This document shows positions 50,501 through 63,900 of a DNA stretch of 64,000 nucleotides, one piece after another. The position numbers and the translations under genes were made by a program. A model generated the notes under the pieces. The model was not told the origin of the DNA. It was given only the letters and a program-made list of their open reading frames with translations, and did not search any database. The DNA is taken from NCBI RefSeq assembly GCF_043641665.1, contig NC_092196.1, forward strand, positions 17,399,692 to 17,463,691, in the 5' to 3' direction. Source of the DNA: Enoplosus armatus (Eukaryota; Chordata; Actinopteri; Centrarchiformes; Enoplosidae). Each line of letters begins with the position of its first letter. The first letter of the stretch is position 1.

Positions 50501-53500
50501 CAGATTAAAATCTTTGACCTCTGCTCTGTTATCTGTCATAAGACCAGGAAGACACAGTGGGGATCATTTCCTGTGTTTTATAAAGGCCTTCAAAAGGAGG
50601 AAAGATCATGAATTTAGTCATATATATCCAAAAAGCAAATCTACTTTACTCCTTTTTTTTTTCCAATTTCCCTTTTGCAAATGTGCTGTTGCTTCAGGAG
50701 TTAACTAATTTCCCTGCTGCAGGGTGACTCTTTTCAACCCTCATTATTCAAAGCACTTGTCTTGTTGCCGACCCGCCCTCGCTCCTTATTCCATTATCCC
50801 CCATTTATTCAATATCAATGCTAAGGAGGTGAAAATTCATTACGGTGGCAGCAACTGTGCAGAGAATGGAGGATAAAAAGCACAGTTTGGTTCATTTTGG
50901 GGATAATTACTGAGCCGTGCACCTTTCTTGTGTTGTCTGTGACGATGCAGCATAGTTTGGATTTTACCAACGAGATGCAGAAAAGTTTAAGTTTGGTAGT
51001 CTTGTCAGTAAAAACATGGATATTTCCCTTAACAAAAACCCAAAGGCCATACTGCTTGATGTAGTTATTGCCATGTTATCCTCCTGCCTGTTGACCAGGC
51101 TGTGGCTCACAGCTGTAACTCACACAGCGTGACAAAACACTTCATTGATCACCTGTTGAAAAGCTTTTATGCAATTTCCCCGCCGCTGATTTCCCTTCAG
51201 GGCATTTTATTTACTATTGATCCCTATATCTTCTTTCTATCGCCATCCCAATGCAGCTCTCACTGGCTGTCTGTAATAAGCTGCAGAGATGGTTACTATG
51301 ACACTGCTGGGGTCTCTAGTCTGGCACTGCCAATAGTAAAGCAGCTCCGCCATCAGGTGGCTTGTAGCTATTTTGAACAGGAGCTGTATGTGAAGTGAAG
51401 CAAGCAGCTAAATTGGAGACACAACCCACTGACATGGGAGGAGAAGAAGAAGGAGAGAGGGAAGGAAGGAGAAAGGAAAAGGTGGAGGAAATGTGTTCAC
51501 TCGTTCTGAGAGGGTTTCAGGGGAGAGAGAGTGCAGAGAGGTTATTATTATTGGTCATTGTCTCGTCCGTCGTCCAAATGCACCTTTTTATATCTAAAGT
51601 ATTGACATTTGTGTTTGTGTTCATGAATCCGTCAATCTCTTCTCTCCCTGACTCTCTTTTTTTTTTTCTCCTGTGTGACGTGAATCTACTGGATGAGTGA
51701 CTCAGAGACACAAGCGTTTGTCCACACACACATTTACACACAGAGTCATCTCCCATCCCTCCCACTCTTTCTCGCTCTACGTTTTGCTGCATCACCGACC
51801 TGTTGTAGCGAGCCGGTCGGTCCCAGGTTGTTTCAGACGTCATTAGGGCTTTTTCTTTTCTCTAAAAACATCCCCGTGGGTTCCCCATCAAGGTTTGTTA
51901 ACCTTCACTTAGTCTGTGCTCCATGTTGGGATGCACCTGTATGGTTTAGAAGATGACTCAGAGCTGTTAAGTGGGGGCGGCTGTTATTGTCCTCATTAGA
52001 TGCTGCATGCCACTCGCAGGATCATTCCTCCTACTTGAGTGGGATGCAGGCGCACCGCTGCGAGTGTTTGTGTTTGAGTAAATGAAACAGGAAGTGGGGA
52101 TGATTTGTGGATGCCTGAGGACGCGAAGAGTAGCTAGCCCTCGCCTTGGCAACAGGGAGTGTCTACGTTTGGTCGGCTGTTGCCAAGTCACTGAGCACCT
52201 GGATACGACAGGTGGCTGAGCTAGAATCAACATTTGTGTTTGTCCTTTCATTTCAAATCATAAAGAGACGCATGGATGGTAATCAGAGGTGTAGAGGAGC
52301 ATTAATAATACATAAATGCACATGCAAACACGTTAACACATCGCACAGATGCTTCACTCTTCCACATATGACCAGTTTTCCTCTCTGGATATATTTAGAC
52401 ATTCAGGTCCACTCGGGTGTTTTGTTCTCTTTGAAATGCTTCTCTCCACAAGTTCTTGATAAAGGTTTGTGTTTGAGGAATGCCACCAAGGATTTCTTCT
52501 CATCTTTCTTTAAAAAAAGAACATTATGTAGTTTTTCTTCGTTTTATTTGATAGTGGCTGTTTAAGAGAGGAGTATGAGTTGCAACAAAGGTCCACTGCT
52601 GAAAATCGAACCAGGGATGTTGCATCTATGCATCTCAACCTCGAGGCCACCAGGACACCCCTGATTTATTTCATCTTCACAATAAGAAACATTAACATAC
52701 AAAACAATTCAAACAACAGCAAGAAACCAAGAGTTCAGTGTGGGGCTGGGTATCAAATCTCAGTACTTTAATTTATTCATTTTTTTATCCTACATATTGT
52801 TCTTCCTTGTCAGAACCTGGCGCCTTTAAAGATACAGTATAAGATAATAAGATATAGCCTTTTTGTTTGTTTGTTTGTTTTGCTCTTCATTTCTTTGATG
52901 GAACATGAATTAGGTAAAGCCCTGATGCTACACACTCTGATACAGTAGATGCCGGTTCGCACCTATACACGTTGGTTTCCGCCATTAATTCAGAAGTTTT
53001 TTCGCAAAGGCAGTAGAACTACCCAAGACCTGTTAACAGACTTTGATATGCAAAATTGGTGGAATACTTCTTGATCTAAATATTGATATTATATATATTA
53101 TATATAAATACACCACTGATGCACAGAGGAAAACGTTATATTGCCCAAACTAAGGTATCGTTAATTGTATTGGTATCAGTACTGAAACTCCGGCATCATG
53201 TTGGCGCCAATATTGAAACATTTCAAAGGATACTCATCCCGAGTCCAGAGATATTTGTTGTACTATTTGTGTTGTCTGACTAAACATGTGCAGGGAATCT
53301 TTCATCATCATTACATATGGTGTATGTCATCTTTGCGCATTCTCACCTCTATTTTAAAAGCCCACACCTAGTGACTCACTTCTTCTGCCTGGCACATTCA
53401 GCTGTCCGCATTCTTGTCAGCACCTCCTACAAAGCGCCAGGCAGCCTGTCAGCTCAAAAAAAAAAAAAAAAAAGCAAGAAGAGAACAAGTGGGATTGTTA

Positions 53501-56500
53501 TATAAGTTGAACACTCAAACATTTCAGAAGTTCATGGCTGCCTCCCTCACTGCAGCGCTCTGCTGAACAGTACAGTGGGCCGGCGCCGCAGGCTCACCGG
53601 AGGCTCTGGTTTTTATTGTGGTATGGGTGTCTGGATGAGGGTCAGCAGGAGAGAGTCAAGTTACCATGCATGAGTGGTGGATGTGTTGGAAACTGTAGCC
53701 ACTTCATGAGAAATTTATATCCTCTTTAATATTATAAACAGTCCTCAGGCCATTTTTTCTCTGTACTTGACACACCCACACACTGAATGTGTTGTACCTG
53801 TGCAAGAGGATTGACACCTCGGCCTCACTGCAGCTGCAGTGGAAATGTCGGCCTGTTGTTATGCATCCTCTCCACCTCAAATTACACAGAGTCAGCTTTC
53901 ATGCAATATGAAGGCCCAGGCCCCTTTTGTGTCTATGTAGGTTACGCTTCTCAAGGCAGTCTTGACATATTGATCCAAAATGCTTCTCCTTCGTCCTTGA
54001 GACAAGTGAAACAAGACAAAAAGGAACAGGAGAACATCGGGAACATCTAAAGATGAACAAACAGGTTGTCAGTTTAGACATTCAAACATCTACCCAGACA
54101 CCACTGAGTTCATCCTGCAGTTTCACTTGGTCTACTCCTGTCTTCGCTCCCTTCCAGGGGATGATTCATGGACATGTGGTGCACTTTTTCCCTCCTCACC
54201 TTTATGTAAACTCATTGTGCTTTTCAGGGCTCTGCAGACTCCTACACCAGCCGACCGTCGGACTCTGACGTGTCCCTGGAGGAGGACCCTGAGGCTCTGA
54301 GGAAGGAGGCCGACAGACAGGCCCTCGCCACGCTCGAGAAAGCAAAGGTCAGAGATCAACTGTTGAATCTCCGTCCGTTATGCACAGTGTTAGTTTAATA
54401 GTTGTCGTTGTTGCATAATCTTCACATCGGTGTTGAGTGTTTTGACACTGATAACGCTCTTCAGCAATCAATGTCAAGGGGACACTGAACTCTGGGTTTC
54501 TGGTGGACTGCCATCTGCATACTAATATCTGGCTTTCCCATCACTCCTCTAGACCAAACCAGTGGCGTTTGCTGTGCGGACAAACGTCGGTTACAACCCC
54601 GGTCCCAGTGATGACGTTCCTGTGCAGGGCATGGCCATATCCTTCGAAGCCAAAGACTTCTTGCACATTAAAGAGGTATGGACCTCCATCGAGGTCTAGT
54701 CCATACACACTTAAAAATAGAGGTACAATTTCAGCACATTTGTGTACTGACAAGTGTATTTTCTGTAGTACACACACGTACCAGTTCAACCTGAACTAAA
54801 AGTAAATGAATTTAGGTAGCAAACTGAGGCGCCTGGATGGTGTAGGGGGAAAAGACCAGTGGTGTGGCCTCTTCAAACAATTGGCATCGCTAGTGAGTGG
54901 GAATCCGGTGAGACATCATGTTTTATTGCAAATCAGTGCACTGTCTCCTTCTGTCTGAACCCTACCCAGCCCGTGAGTGGGTGTTAGCACTAACAAGAGC
55001 TGCAGTGCAAGGAGAATTAAAGAAAAAGAGAAAGAAAAGTAGTAAATTAATAAAAGTAGCGCTCTAACTTGGAGTACATAACGTACTTTTTTAGCTTCCA
55101 AACATCAGGCATAAACCTTTTTCTCAAAGTGTAAATATAGTATGTAAATAGCATTAGGAACTATTGTCTGAATCCTTAATGACATAAAATACCACGTTCT
55201 TTGTACTCAACAAGAACTGAAAAGTATTTCAGTTAGTGAATAGTGATAAACGGTGATGTGTGTGAGCAGGAAAATGCTTGCGTGTCATTGGTTACTGATG
55301 CCAGTCTATATGCAGAAGTACAACAATGACTGGTGGATCGGACGTCTGGTGAAAGAGGGCTGCGAGGTGGGCTTCATCCCCAGCCCGGTCAAACTGGAGA
55401 ACACCCGTCAGCTGCAGGAGCAGAGGATGAGACAGAACCGACTCAGCTCCAGGTAACCATGTAAACCCCTCTGCATCTTCAGCATCAGCATCACAAGCCA
55501 CAACCCCACTTTTTAAAACAGGTCAAACTTGAGCCACACTTCACCCACCAGGTAATTTACTTAAAATAGACTAAAGCACTGCAGTGAGTCACTGTATTCC
55601 TCTGTGCATCTACAGTGTATATATAAGTCTCTGTGGTCTCTGTTTAGTTTTAAAACAAATCCAGGAATGTATCTGTATATTTTGATTCTTCAAAATTGTA
55701 TTACAAAATCAATACTCAATAATCAGGGTGGTCTGATTTTAATACACAATTGGCAGTTCATTTTTCACTTATTTACTTAATTACGTACATAAGCAGCTCA
55801 TTTGCGCCTTTTCACAAATTTGCTCTTCACTTTTTATTACCAGAAGCTCCTGTAAATGATGATAATCAGTGTCGTCTTGCAGGAGGAAACCTAACAATTG
55901 TTTTTCTTTCACCACGCAATTTGTGCCTGTTTTTCCCGTCACAGTAAATCTGGAGGAAGCTCCAGTCTGGATGTTGCCACGGGAACACGCAGGCCCACCC
56001 CACCTGGCACAGGTGAGGTCGAGAGGGTCTCCCTAACAACTGGCGAAAAAGTGACGTGTTTGTGTGGGTGTGTGTGTGTGCAATCCTGACAGAGCGAGAG
56101 AGAGCGAGATGAGACAGGCGCCTGATATTTAGATGAAGATTTTAATTGGCTAGTTAGTCAGGCATGATGATGAATCACGGCGCGTCTCAGTGGGCTGCTG
56201 TGTGAAGTGAGAGAGGTCTTAGGAGGTCTGTCATTAGCACACAGGACGGGACTGAAATAGAGCCGAGGATGGACCGCACTCATTAAACTTGATATGTATG
56301 TCTGGCTTGTGTGTGCGTGCATCGCCAGGACGACACAGAACTGCAGCTCGACATCCAAGAGAGACAGCAGGAGAGAGGAAAGTGCAAACGCGGGAAAAAT
56401 AAACAACTCTGATTGACTTGATGATTTTTGTTAATCAAATAGAGCCACTGAACTGAACTCAGTATCTGTATAATAGAAACCACATCCGTCTAATACACCT

Positions 56501-59500
56501 GGTGCATCCTGAGTGACCGGTCTGACTTAAAGGAAAACTTTGACATTTTGGAAAATAGGCTTATTCGCCTCCTGCTGAGAAAGTTAGATGAGAAGATCAA
56601 TACCCCTCTCATATCTGTCTGTTAGCTTACAGTATCTTAGCACAAAGACTGAAAACAGGGGGAAAGACCTGGCTCTGTTGAAAGGTAACAAAATCCACCT
56701 GGCAGCGCCTCTGAAGCTCGCTAATTAACATGTTACATCTCGTTTGTTTAATCTGTACAAAAGCCAAAGTGTAAAAATGTCAATTAGCCTTGTGCCGGAC
56801 TATTTCTTACACTTTTTTTTTTTTTGGTTTTTGTACGGATTAAACTAATGAGATATAACGTGTTAATTAGGGACCTTTAGGGGTGCTGGTAGGTTAACTG
56901 TTTCCCCGTTTCCAGTGTTTGTGCTAAGCTTATCTAACTCAACTCCAGGCAAGAAAGCAAAAAAGAGTGTTCCTGAAAATCCTGAACGATTCCTTTAAAA
57001 CAAGACACCTGCCAGACTTGTCCGCTCCCCTCATGCCGACCACACCTGCATCACCAACACACACTTTATTCCAGCCCCCAGCTTCCCTCTCAGCTTCATT
57101 CCTTCCTTCCCATCTACTCCTCTCCTCCAGTTTCCTCCGCAGCCTCTCTTCTACACATTTCTAGTTTTGTTGCTTTCTTGTCACACTGACTTCACTCTCT
57201 CCTCCGCTGTTCGTAGTATTACTCCCCACATCTGTGCCTTGCTTCATGATAATCTGATGTGTCTTTTTTTTAACTCTTGTCAATGTTATTTCCAGTTTAA
57301 ATCATACTGTGTCACCTTTTTTGATCTCAGTATATGCCATCTCTTGCAATTTCCTCCATGCCTCTTTCTGGATGCTTCTCACATTCTTACTTCTATTTCT
57401 TCTACTTCCCCTTTTTGCTTTTCCTCTTCTTTTATTTTCTCTACTCTCATCCTCTTTTACTTTGCCTCATCTTGCTCTCTCCTCTTCCTTTTCTGTTCTC
57501 CTCTCATCCCTCTCTCTGCACCAACCACCCCCCCCATCAGCTCACGTGGACATGTCCACTGTGGCCATTGATGTTGACCCCCTCGACCTGGATGCTGAGG
57601 AGCCCCCTGAGTTCCAGGGTGAACCTCGCTCCCCCAAGGGCATGTCAGGCAGCGTAACATCCCCTCAGGCCAACGCCCACCGACTGCCCTTCTTTAAGAA
57701 GGTAACATTAGGGGCCCAGGACAGCTCGCTTACCTCGCCAGCCTCCCTCCTCCCTCTGTCCCCTACTCCTCCAAGACGTGGTCAGGTCTAATCTCTCCTT
57801 CCCCCTCTCCATCTCTCACTAACTGCTCTCAACTGAAACGTCCCTGCTGCTACTGTAGCTCCTGAATCTAACACTGTTTGGCGCCTCAGGCTGCGGTCAT
57901 GATGGTTACGCTGAGATAACTTTTGGATGTTTGTTTCTGTGCTTGTTAGCTGGGAGAGGCGTTGAAACTAACTGATACACTCTGAAATGGCTGCTGCTGC
58001 ATATGAGTCTGAATCGATTTTAAAATGAAGCCACAGAGGAGGCAGTCAGTTTAAACTCTGTTTTAATCAATAAACCCCCCCCCCCCCCCCCCCCCCCAAA
58101 ATCCTAACCTGTCAATAACTAAACGTGCTCTTGTGTTTTGTCCTTTTTTTTTGTCTCTTCTGGCTTTTGTGTGGAATGATACTGTAGGTGGCCCAGCTAA
58201 ACAGAAACAGAAGTCGGTGAGTGTGGTTCAAGACTAACCTCTAACATTTCAACTTCTCACTCTCTCATCTGTTGTCTCACATTTTCCTTCTTCTTGCAAC
58301 CTGTGGTAGTGAGAAATCAGTCCGCAGAATATTTTATAGCACCTTTTCATGCTTCCAAGGAGACATTAAGACAAAAATATGAACAAGATGATTTGTAAAT
58401 CATGCTGACGCCTCTGTCATTTCCCCAGAGCTTGTATCACGGCTGTCAGCCTGCAGATGCAGGTGCAGATCCGTCCCAGACCCTGTTAGTCAGAGTGTAA
58501 CAGTAATACATCCTGACCTGCTTTCATTTCCATTTATGACGGCTGAATTGAGTGACTGCAGCCCACAATCAGCTGTTATTATGCTTTTCAGCACAATGTG
58601 AATCACATGTTAAAGCTGCAGAGAAAGTAATTAAATCTAATTCTAATTTAATGTAAACAGGACAAATGAGCCACAATATCGCAGCATTAGCATTTTGTAA
58701 CAGTGTGATTGTATAGAGGGACAATAAACCGTAATATTGGATATGGATAACATGCTTACATGTCAACAATATTCATTCAAAATCACATATTTTAATGTTC
58801 TACGTGTTAACATGTAAGTTCTTATTCATCATAGGATATGCCATTTACTGTCAACATGGCAACTGTGAGCCACAATAAATTAAATAAAATTTGTATTTTA
58901 GAAGAATACGATTACAATAGTACAATAAACTGTAATACTGAACTGTCATCCATTTCTACGTTATGTATACGGCACAGTGCTCGTGTTATTCAAGACCAAT
59001 GAGCACTATTGTTATGTTCAGTGCTCCAGCTCTGCCCCTTTAGAGACAAGAGCCATTTGGAAACTTTTAAAATATGTATTTTTAGCTCCTGTGAATACAA
59101 ATGAGGCGAAATGAGTTTCCGTTGCTCTGCTTTATGTAATGTAATGTAGTGGAGCAGGGCACTCCAGCACTATCTCCCGCTTGAAGAGCAGCACAGCGCA
59201 CACAGAGAAGGGGGCGTGCTTCGAATACAGATCTGAAAAGGGAAAAAAAAAAACATCTAATTTCACTGTTGTTTGAGTATATAGGACGTGTGACTGTTTT
59301 CACCCCATTCTCATTGAAAAACAGACTGTTTCTAAAGAGGACAAATGCTTATGGCGTCCTTATGGATGAATCATTCATGATTCATAATGTACAAATAAGC
59401 TCCCGCGCTGCAATATGGATCGTGTTTGTGCGTGGGTGTTCTGTGTCGGTTATAGGTTGCTCCGTTTTTAGTGTAGATGGCTTAAGGAAAGCCACAGACT

Positions 59501-60920
59501 ACAGTATATATACGGCTCTTTATACCCAGTTTTTATTGTTTTAAATACAGAAATGTATATGTGTTTATTTTGATTTTTAAGTATGGCTAAACATAATATA
59601 AACAAATTAAATAATGAAAAAATTCAGGTGAAAATCTGATTTTAAACATACCATTTGGAGGGTTAACACAAGTGTAAATGGCTCAAAGAAAGTTGTGACA
59701 GAGACTTGTGCATTGGAAACTTTAGAAAAGTTATTTTATATTTACAGCATACATTAAAAGCACAAATGTAAAAAGTGCATTTTTTCTTTTACCACAGCAA
59801 TTACTGGCAGTTATAACTTGACAATTCACACCAATCTCTGATGCTTAACAAAAAGAGGAAAGTGTGAAGTATGACGTCTGTGTTAGAGCAGCAGTACAGT
59901 CACGAGAGCTCTCCTGACACCCCGGCGTCTGGTTTAATTATGGACACTTTAATTATGTGAGACAGCAGACTAAGAAATAGAAGCGAGTGCTTTCAGCGAG
60001 AAATTGATCACTCACTCCGAACATTCATCGGCAGTCAATAAAACGAATGGAGTCCAGCGCCTGAAACTCGCCATCCATCACAGAGGGGAAGGGGGACAGG
60101 GGAGGGAGTGCTTTTGTCTTGAGTTAAAGTTGATTTATGCGTGACTGTACATCTGTGTGAGCTTTGTGCTGAACTTTGTTGAGTGTACGTTCAGACAGGA
60201 CATGAAAATGTGACTCACCCCAATGCTGGCGCTGTCTTCTCCTGGCTCAGATGGAGCATGTCCCCCCGTATGACGTGGTTCCCTCCATGAGACCCATCAT
60301 CCTAGTCGGGCCGTCACTCAAAGGATATGAGGTAAGGAGATAAAATTAGCAACATGTGCTTGTTTTACCTCTGATTTCACTTCCTTAGTCCGTTGTCTTA
60401 CGCCTGATGTTTCGTCTTCAGGTGACAGACATGATGCAGAAAGCGCTCTTTGACTTTCTGAAACACAAGTTTGAGGGCAGGTAAGAACGTGAGCATCTGC
60501 TATCCACAGCCGTCACGTAGGCTCTGTTTACTAACCCGGTAATGGTTCTCTCTTTCAGGATATCCATCACGCGGGTGACAGCGGACATCTCCCTGGCCAA
60601 ACGTTCAGTCCTCAACAACCCCAGCAAACACACCATCATCGAGCGCTCCAGCACCCGCTCCAGCCTGGGTAAGACAACACACGGCCACTTCAAATCTGCC
60701 TAAAACACTGAGAAACTTCCATTAACTCTAAAGTCAAGACAAGTGATAACAGTGAGAACCTTATTTTGTTATATGACAGATGATGAAGTGCAGTATAAAG
60801 ATAATATTAAAGTGGAGATCAAGCAAATGGAAAACATTTCTGTTCATCACGTCATCCATTTAAATACTTTTCACTATCTGTGTTTCATATCTTTATTGCT
60901 TTGAATGTTTCTTTTTTATT

Positions 60921-60989
<69 letters not shown>

Positions 60990-63900
60990 TGGTTTTTGTA
61001 TTTTCATTGGATTTGTTGACAAGAGAAATATAGAATATCACCAGATCGATTGTTTAATGTCCTTTTAGAGGCAACTTTAAATCATGAAAAAAACTTTTTT
61101 TTACAATTTAGAATATTGGACTAGAAATTATAGAAATTATATTTTGCAAAATATAATTTCTGTAATGTTTATATACTGTAGTTCCATGTTAGAAACTGTA
61201 AAGGTGGACAGTCCATGTTGCTACTGTTCCACATCATCCAAAGACCTGAAGACCTGAAGGTGTCAAGTTTTTCCCTTTTGTACTTGCTCTGACTGCCTGA
61301 GTCTGATCTGGCCTCCTCTCTCTTTCTTCATCCCATCTTTTCTGCCCTTCACCCGCCCATCCTCCCCCTCGCCCCACCTTGTCTCCCACCTCCCATGTTC
61401 TTCCACCTCTCTCTTTTGATTCAGACGTACTGGGTACGTATGCTCTCCTTGCAACAAAACAATGAAGCCACTCTCCTTCCTCCCTCCCCTTTTCTTCTCG
61501 CTATATTCATCATCTGCTCATACATCGTTTGTCTGCCTGTCTGCTTGCCTGTCAGTTTCTCTGTTCCTCGTACTTCTGTGTGACAGCCTGTAGTCTCTAA
61601 AAAGAAAAGAATTACAAAACTAAAGCGGGAAGAGATCCGTGGGAGGGCAGCAGGGCGGCTGGTACCTGCTCTAAACTCTGAGCGGGAATGAGCAGAGAGG
61701 GAAGCTGATACTTTCCTGCTCTCACCCTTTTGTGACCTACATGTAATGCTATCCACATACTGTATGTGTGCAATCATACATAAGGATAGCCTCTATAGAA
61801 GCTGGACCGCGACTCATGAACTCATGGCAGGGGAGCAAGTTTCTTGCTGCGGTCAAATCCAAATTTGCAAAAGTCTAAGTCTTGGTTGAGGTTAATGGAA
61901 ACCTTGCCTGCTGTTTCTTTATTTGAGTTAAAGTTCACATTTCTTATCGCTCTGCGGAGGCCCTGTTTTTTGCCTCCAGCTTTAATTCTCAGTCCTGCAG
62001 CCCTCTGGAGGCTGCTAAATTGTGTGCAGGTCCCGTCTCTCTGCAGATTGCCTTGCCCTCGTTATCTCTCTCTGCTGCCGGGTTGGCAGCACGCTCACCT
62101 CAGAGGCACTGAGGTTTGACCAGACAGGCGAGGAACATTCTGGTTTCTGGTTTTAATCTCTCTCCTTACATGTCAACAGGCTGATAAAAAAAAGGGGGGG
62201 GGGCTGTTCTCGAAATACTAAATAACAATGTTTTATAGGCTGTTGTTGAGGAACAATGAAAACAAAACACCCAAGCAGTCCACAGACTTGAGTGGTTCAC
62301 CTGATAGAATAATTACTGCTGTGCCTCTTAGCGCTAACAAAAACTAATGTTCCACCTAATTTGTTTGGTGAGGGTGTTTTTTTCTTTTCGTTGTTGTTTT
62401 TGTTTTTTTCATGGTGAGAAATGATTATTAGTTATTACAAGTGCCACAGGCATCTCATTCTTAAGTGCCTCCTTTCTTCGCAAAAAAAGATCAGAAGCAG
62501 ACAAGGAAATTGTAAATGTTGGGAGGTTGCAACAGAATGAAGATGCTGCACTGCTCCATTTAGCTGTGCATAAATGGAACTTAAACTGTGATCTAATTCA
62601 TATGCTTGGAACTGTTTTTTCTAAAACTTCAACATGCATGATCAAGTACTAACGTGTCGGTTATGTACTTGTGCACAAAGTAAAGGATGTACGGTTCATA
62701 CACAGTGCTGTCTCTCTCCTCAAAGAGAGAAGTAGTTCACATAATATTTACATCATTGTTTTGCTGTCTCGCTGTATTTACATGTCTTTTTTGTGTTCTG
62801 GGCCTTTAGCGGAGGTGCAGAGTGAGATCGAGCGTATCTTTGAGCTAGCCCGCACGCTCCAGCTGGTCGCTCTGGATGCAGACACCATCAACCACCCCTC
62901 TCAGCTGGCAAAGACCTCCCTGGCCCCCATCATTGTCTATATCAAAATAGCCTCACCTAAGGTATGGCAACAGAGCCTTTCAATGTACTTATATTCTGTA
63001 ATGTCTTTTTGTGTAGTAGATTTCATTGTCAGTGGCGGAGTCCGCCATTCCCGCACTGGATTCAAATTGCCTACCTACGCATACCTACGACATGAGTTTG
63101 TTTGGCTGCACTGTAAACAGATACACCAGCTGCTCCTCTGTGGTATTTGTTAAAACGTAGCTGCTCAATGAGTGTTTGCTGCCCCCAGGATTCTGGGACC
63201 TGTAGTGTTAAACCACACTTGTAGATACCATCAGTAACCATGGGTGTCAACCAAAACTGAATCGTGCATTGTTTACATCTGTGTTTGCTAGTTACTAGCG
63301 GGCTTCTTCTTTTCACTGCTTTTGGTGGCACATTGCTATGTTTGTTGGTGTGTCACTGCCGCCAACAATTGGGCAGTGGAATAGCGTGAAACTAACTGGA
63401 GGATGTGAATCGAATCATCCATGTCAAAGGCCCACTTGTAAAAACTAGTGGTCAAAAACTCCCCTGGGTACCTATAAATTTGTACTTTTTTCAATTATTT
63501 CCTGTTACCATGATAAAATTACAAAAGTGGGCAAGCACATTCACATGAATAATTGTTGTTTCAGTAGACAATGTGCTGTTGTCTCCCTGCAGGTCCTCCA
63601 GAGGCTCATCAAATCTAGGGGAAAGTCCCAGGCTAAACATCTAAATGTGCAGATGGTGGCAGCAGACAAGTTGGCCCAGTGCCCACCAGTGAGTTTTTTT
63701 ACTTGAGTAAAAAAATAACAGTTCCTAGAATTTCTGTTAAAACTATTTAAAAAAATACATTTTGGTTCTGTGAAACCAACATGTAGTCATTTTATTTACG
63801 TGCAGGAATTGTTTGACATCATCCTGGACGAGAACCAGCTGGAGGACGCCTGCGAGCACCTGGCTGATTACCTGGAGGCGTACTGGAAGGCGACACACCC

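Larger units (their letters stand above)
44028..54227 (+). other. cacnb1 intron 2 (10.2 kb)
   Basis: Contains two copies of a MITE-like repeat (44360-44567, 49148-49450), a CTCF-like motif at 47590, a SINE at 52540-52661 and a (CA)n-rich patch at 48376-48490. Open frames of up to about 130 codons occur but show no family resemblance and no splice support, so I call no gene here. Confidence 0.55.

Noticed and set aside
57309..57791. Long Leu/Ser/Phe-rich frame running into exon 7A
   Set aside because: It is the translated pyrimidine tract of the exon 7A acceptor plus the exon in a read-through; only 57541-57701 is supported as coding.
60921..60989. (TAGA)n tract considered as part of a CRISPR-like or satellite array
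   Set aside because: A simple tetranucleotide microsatellite without spacers or higher-order structure.
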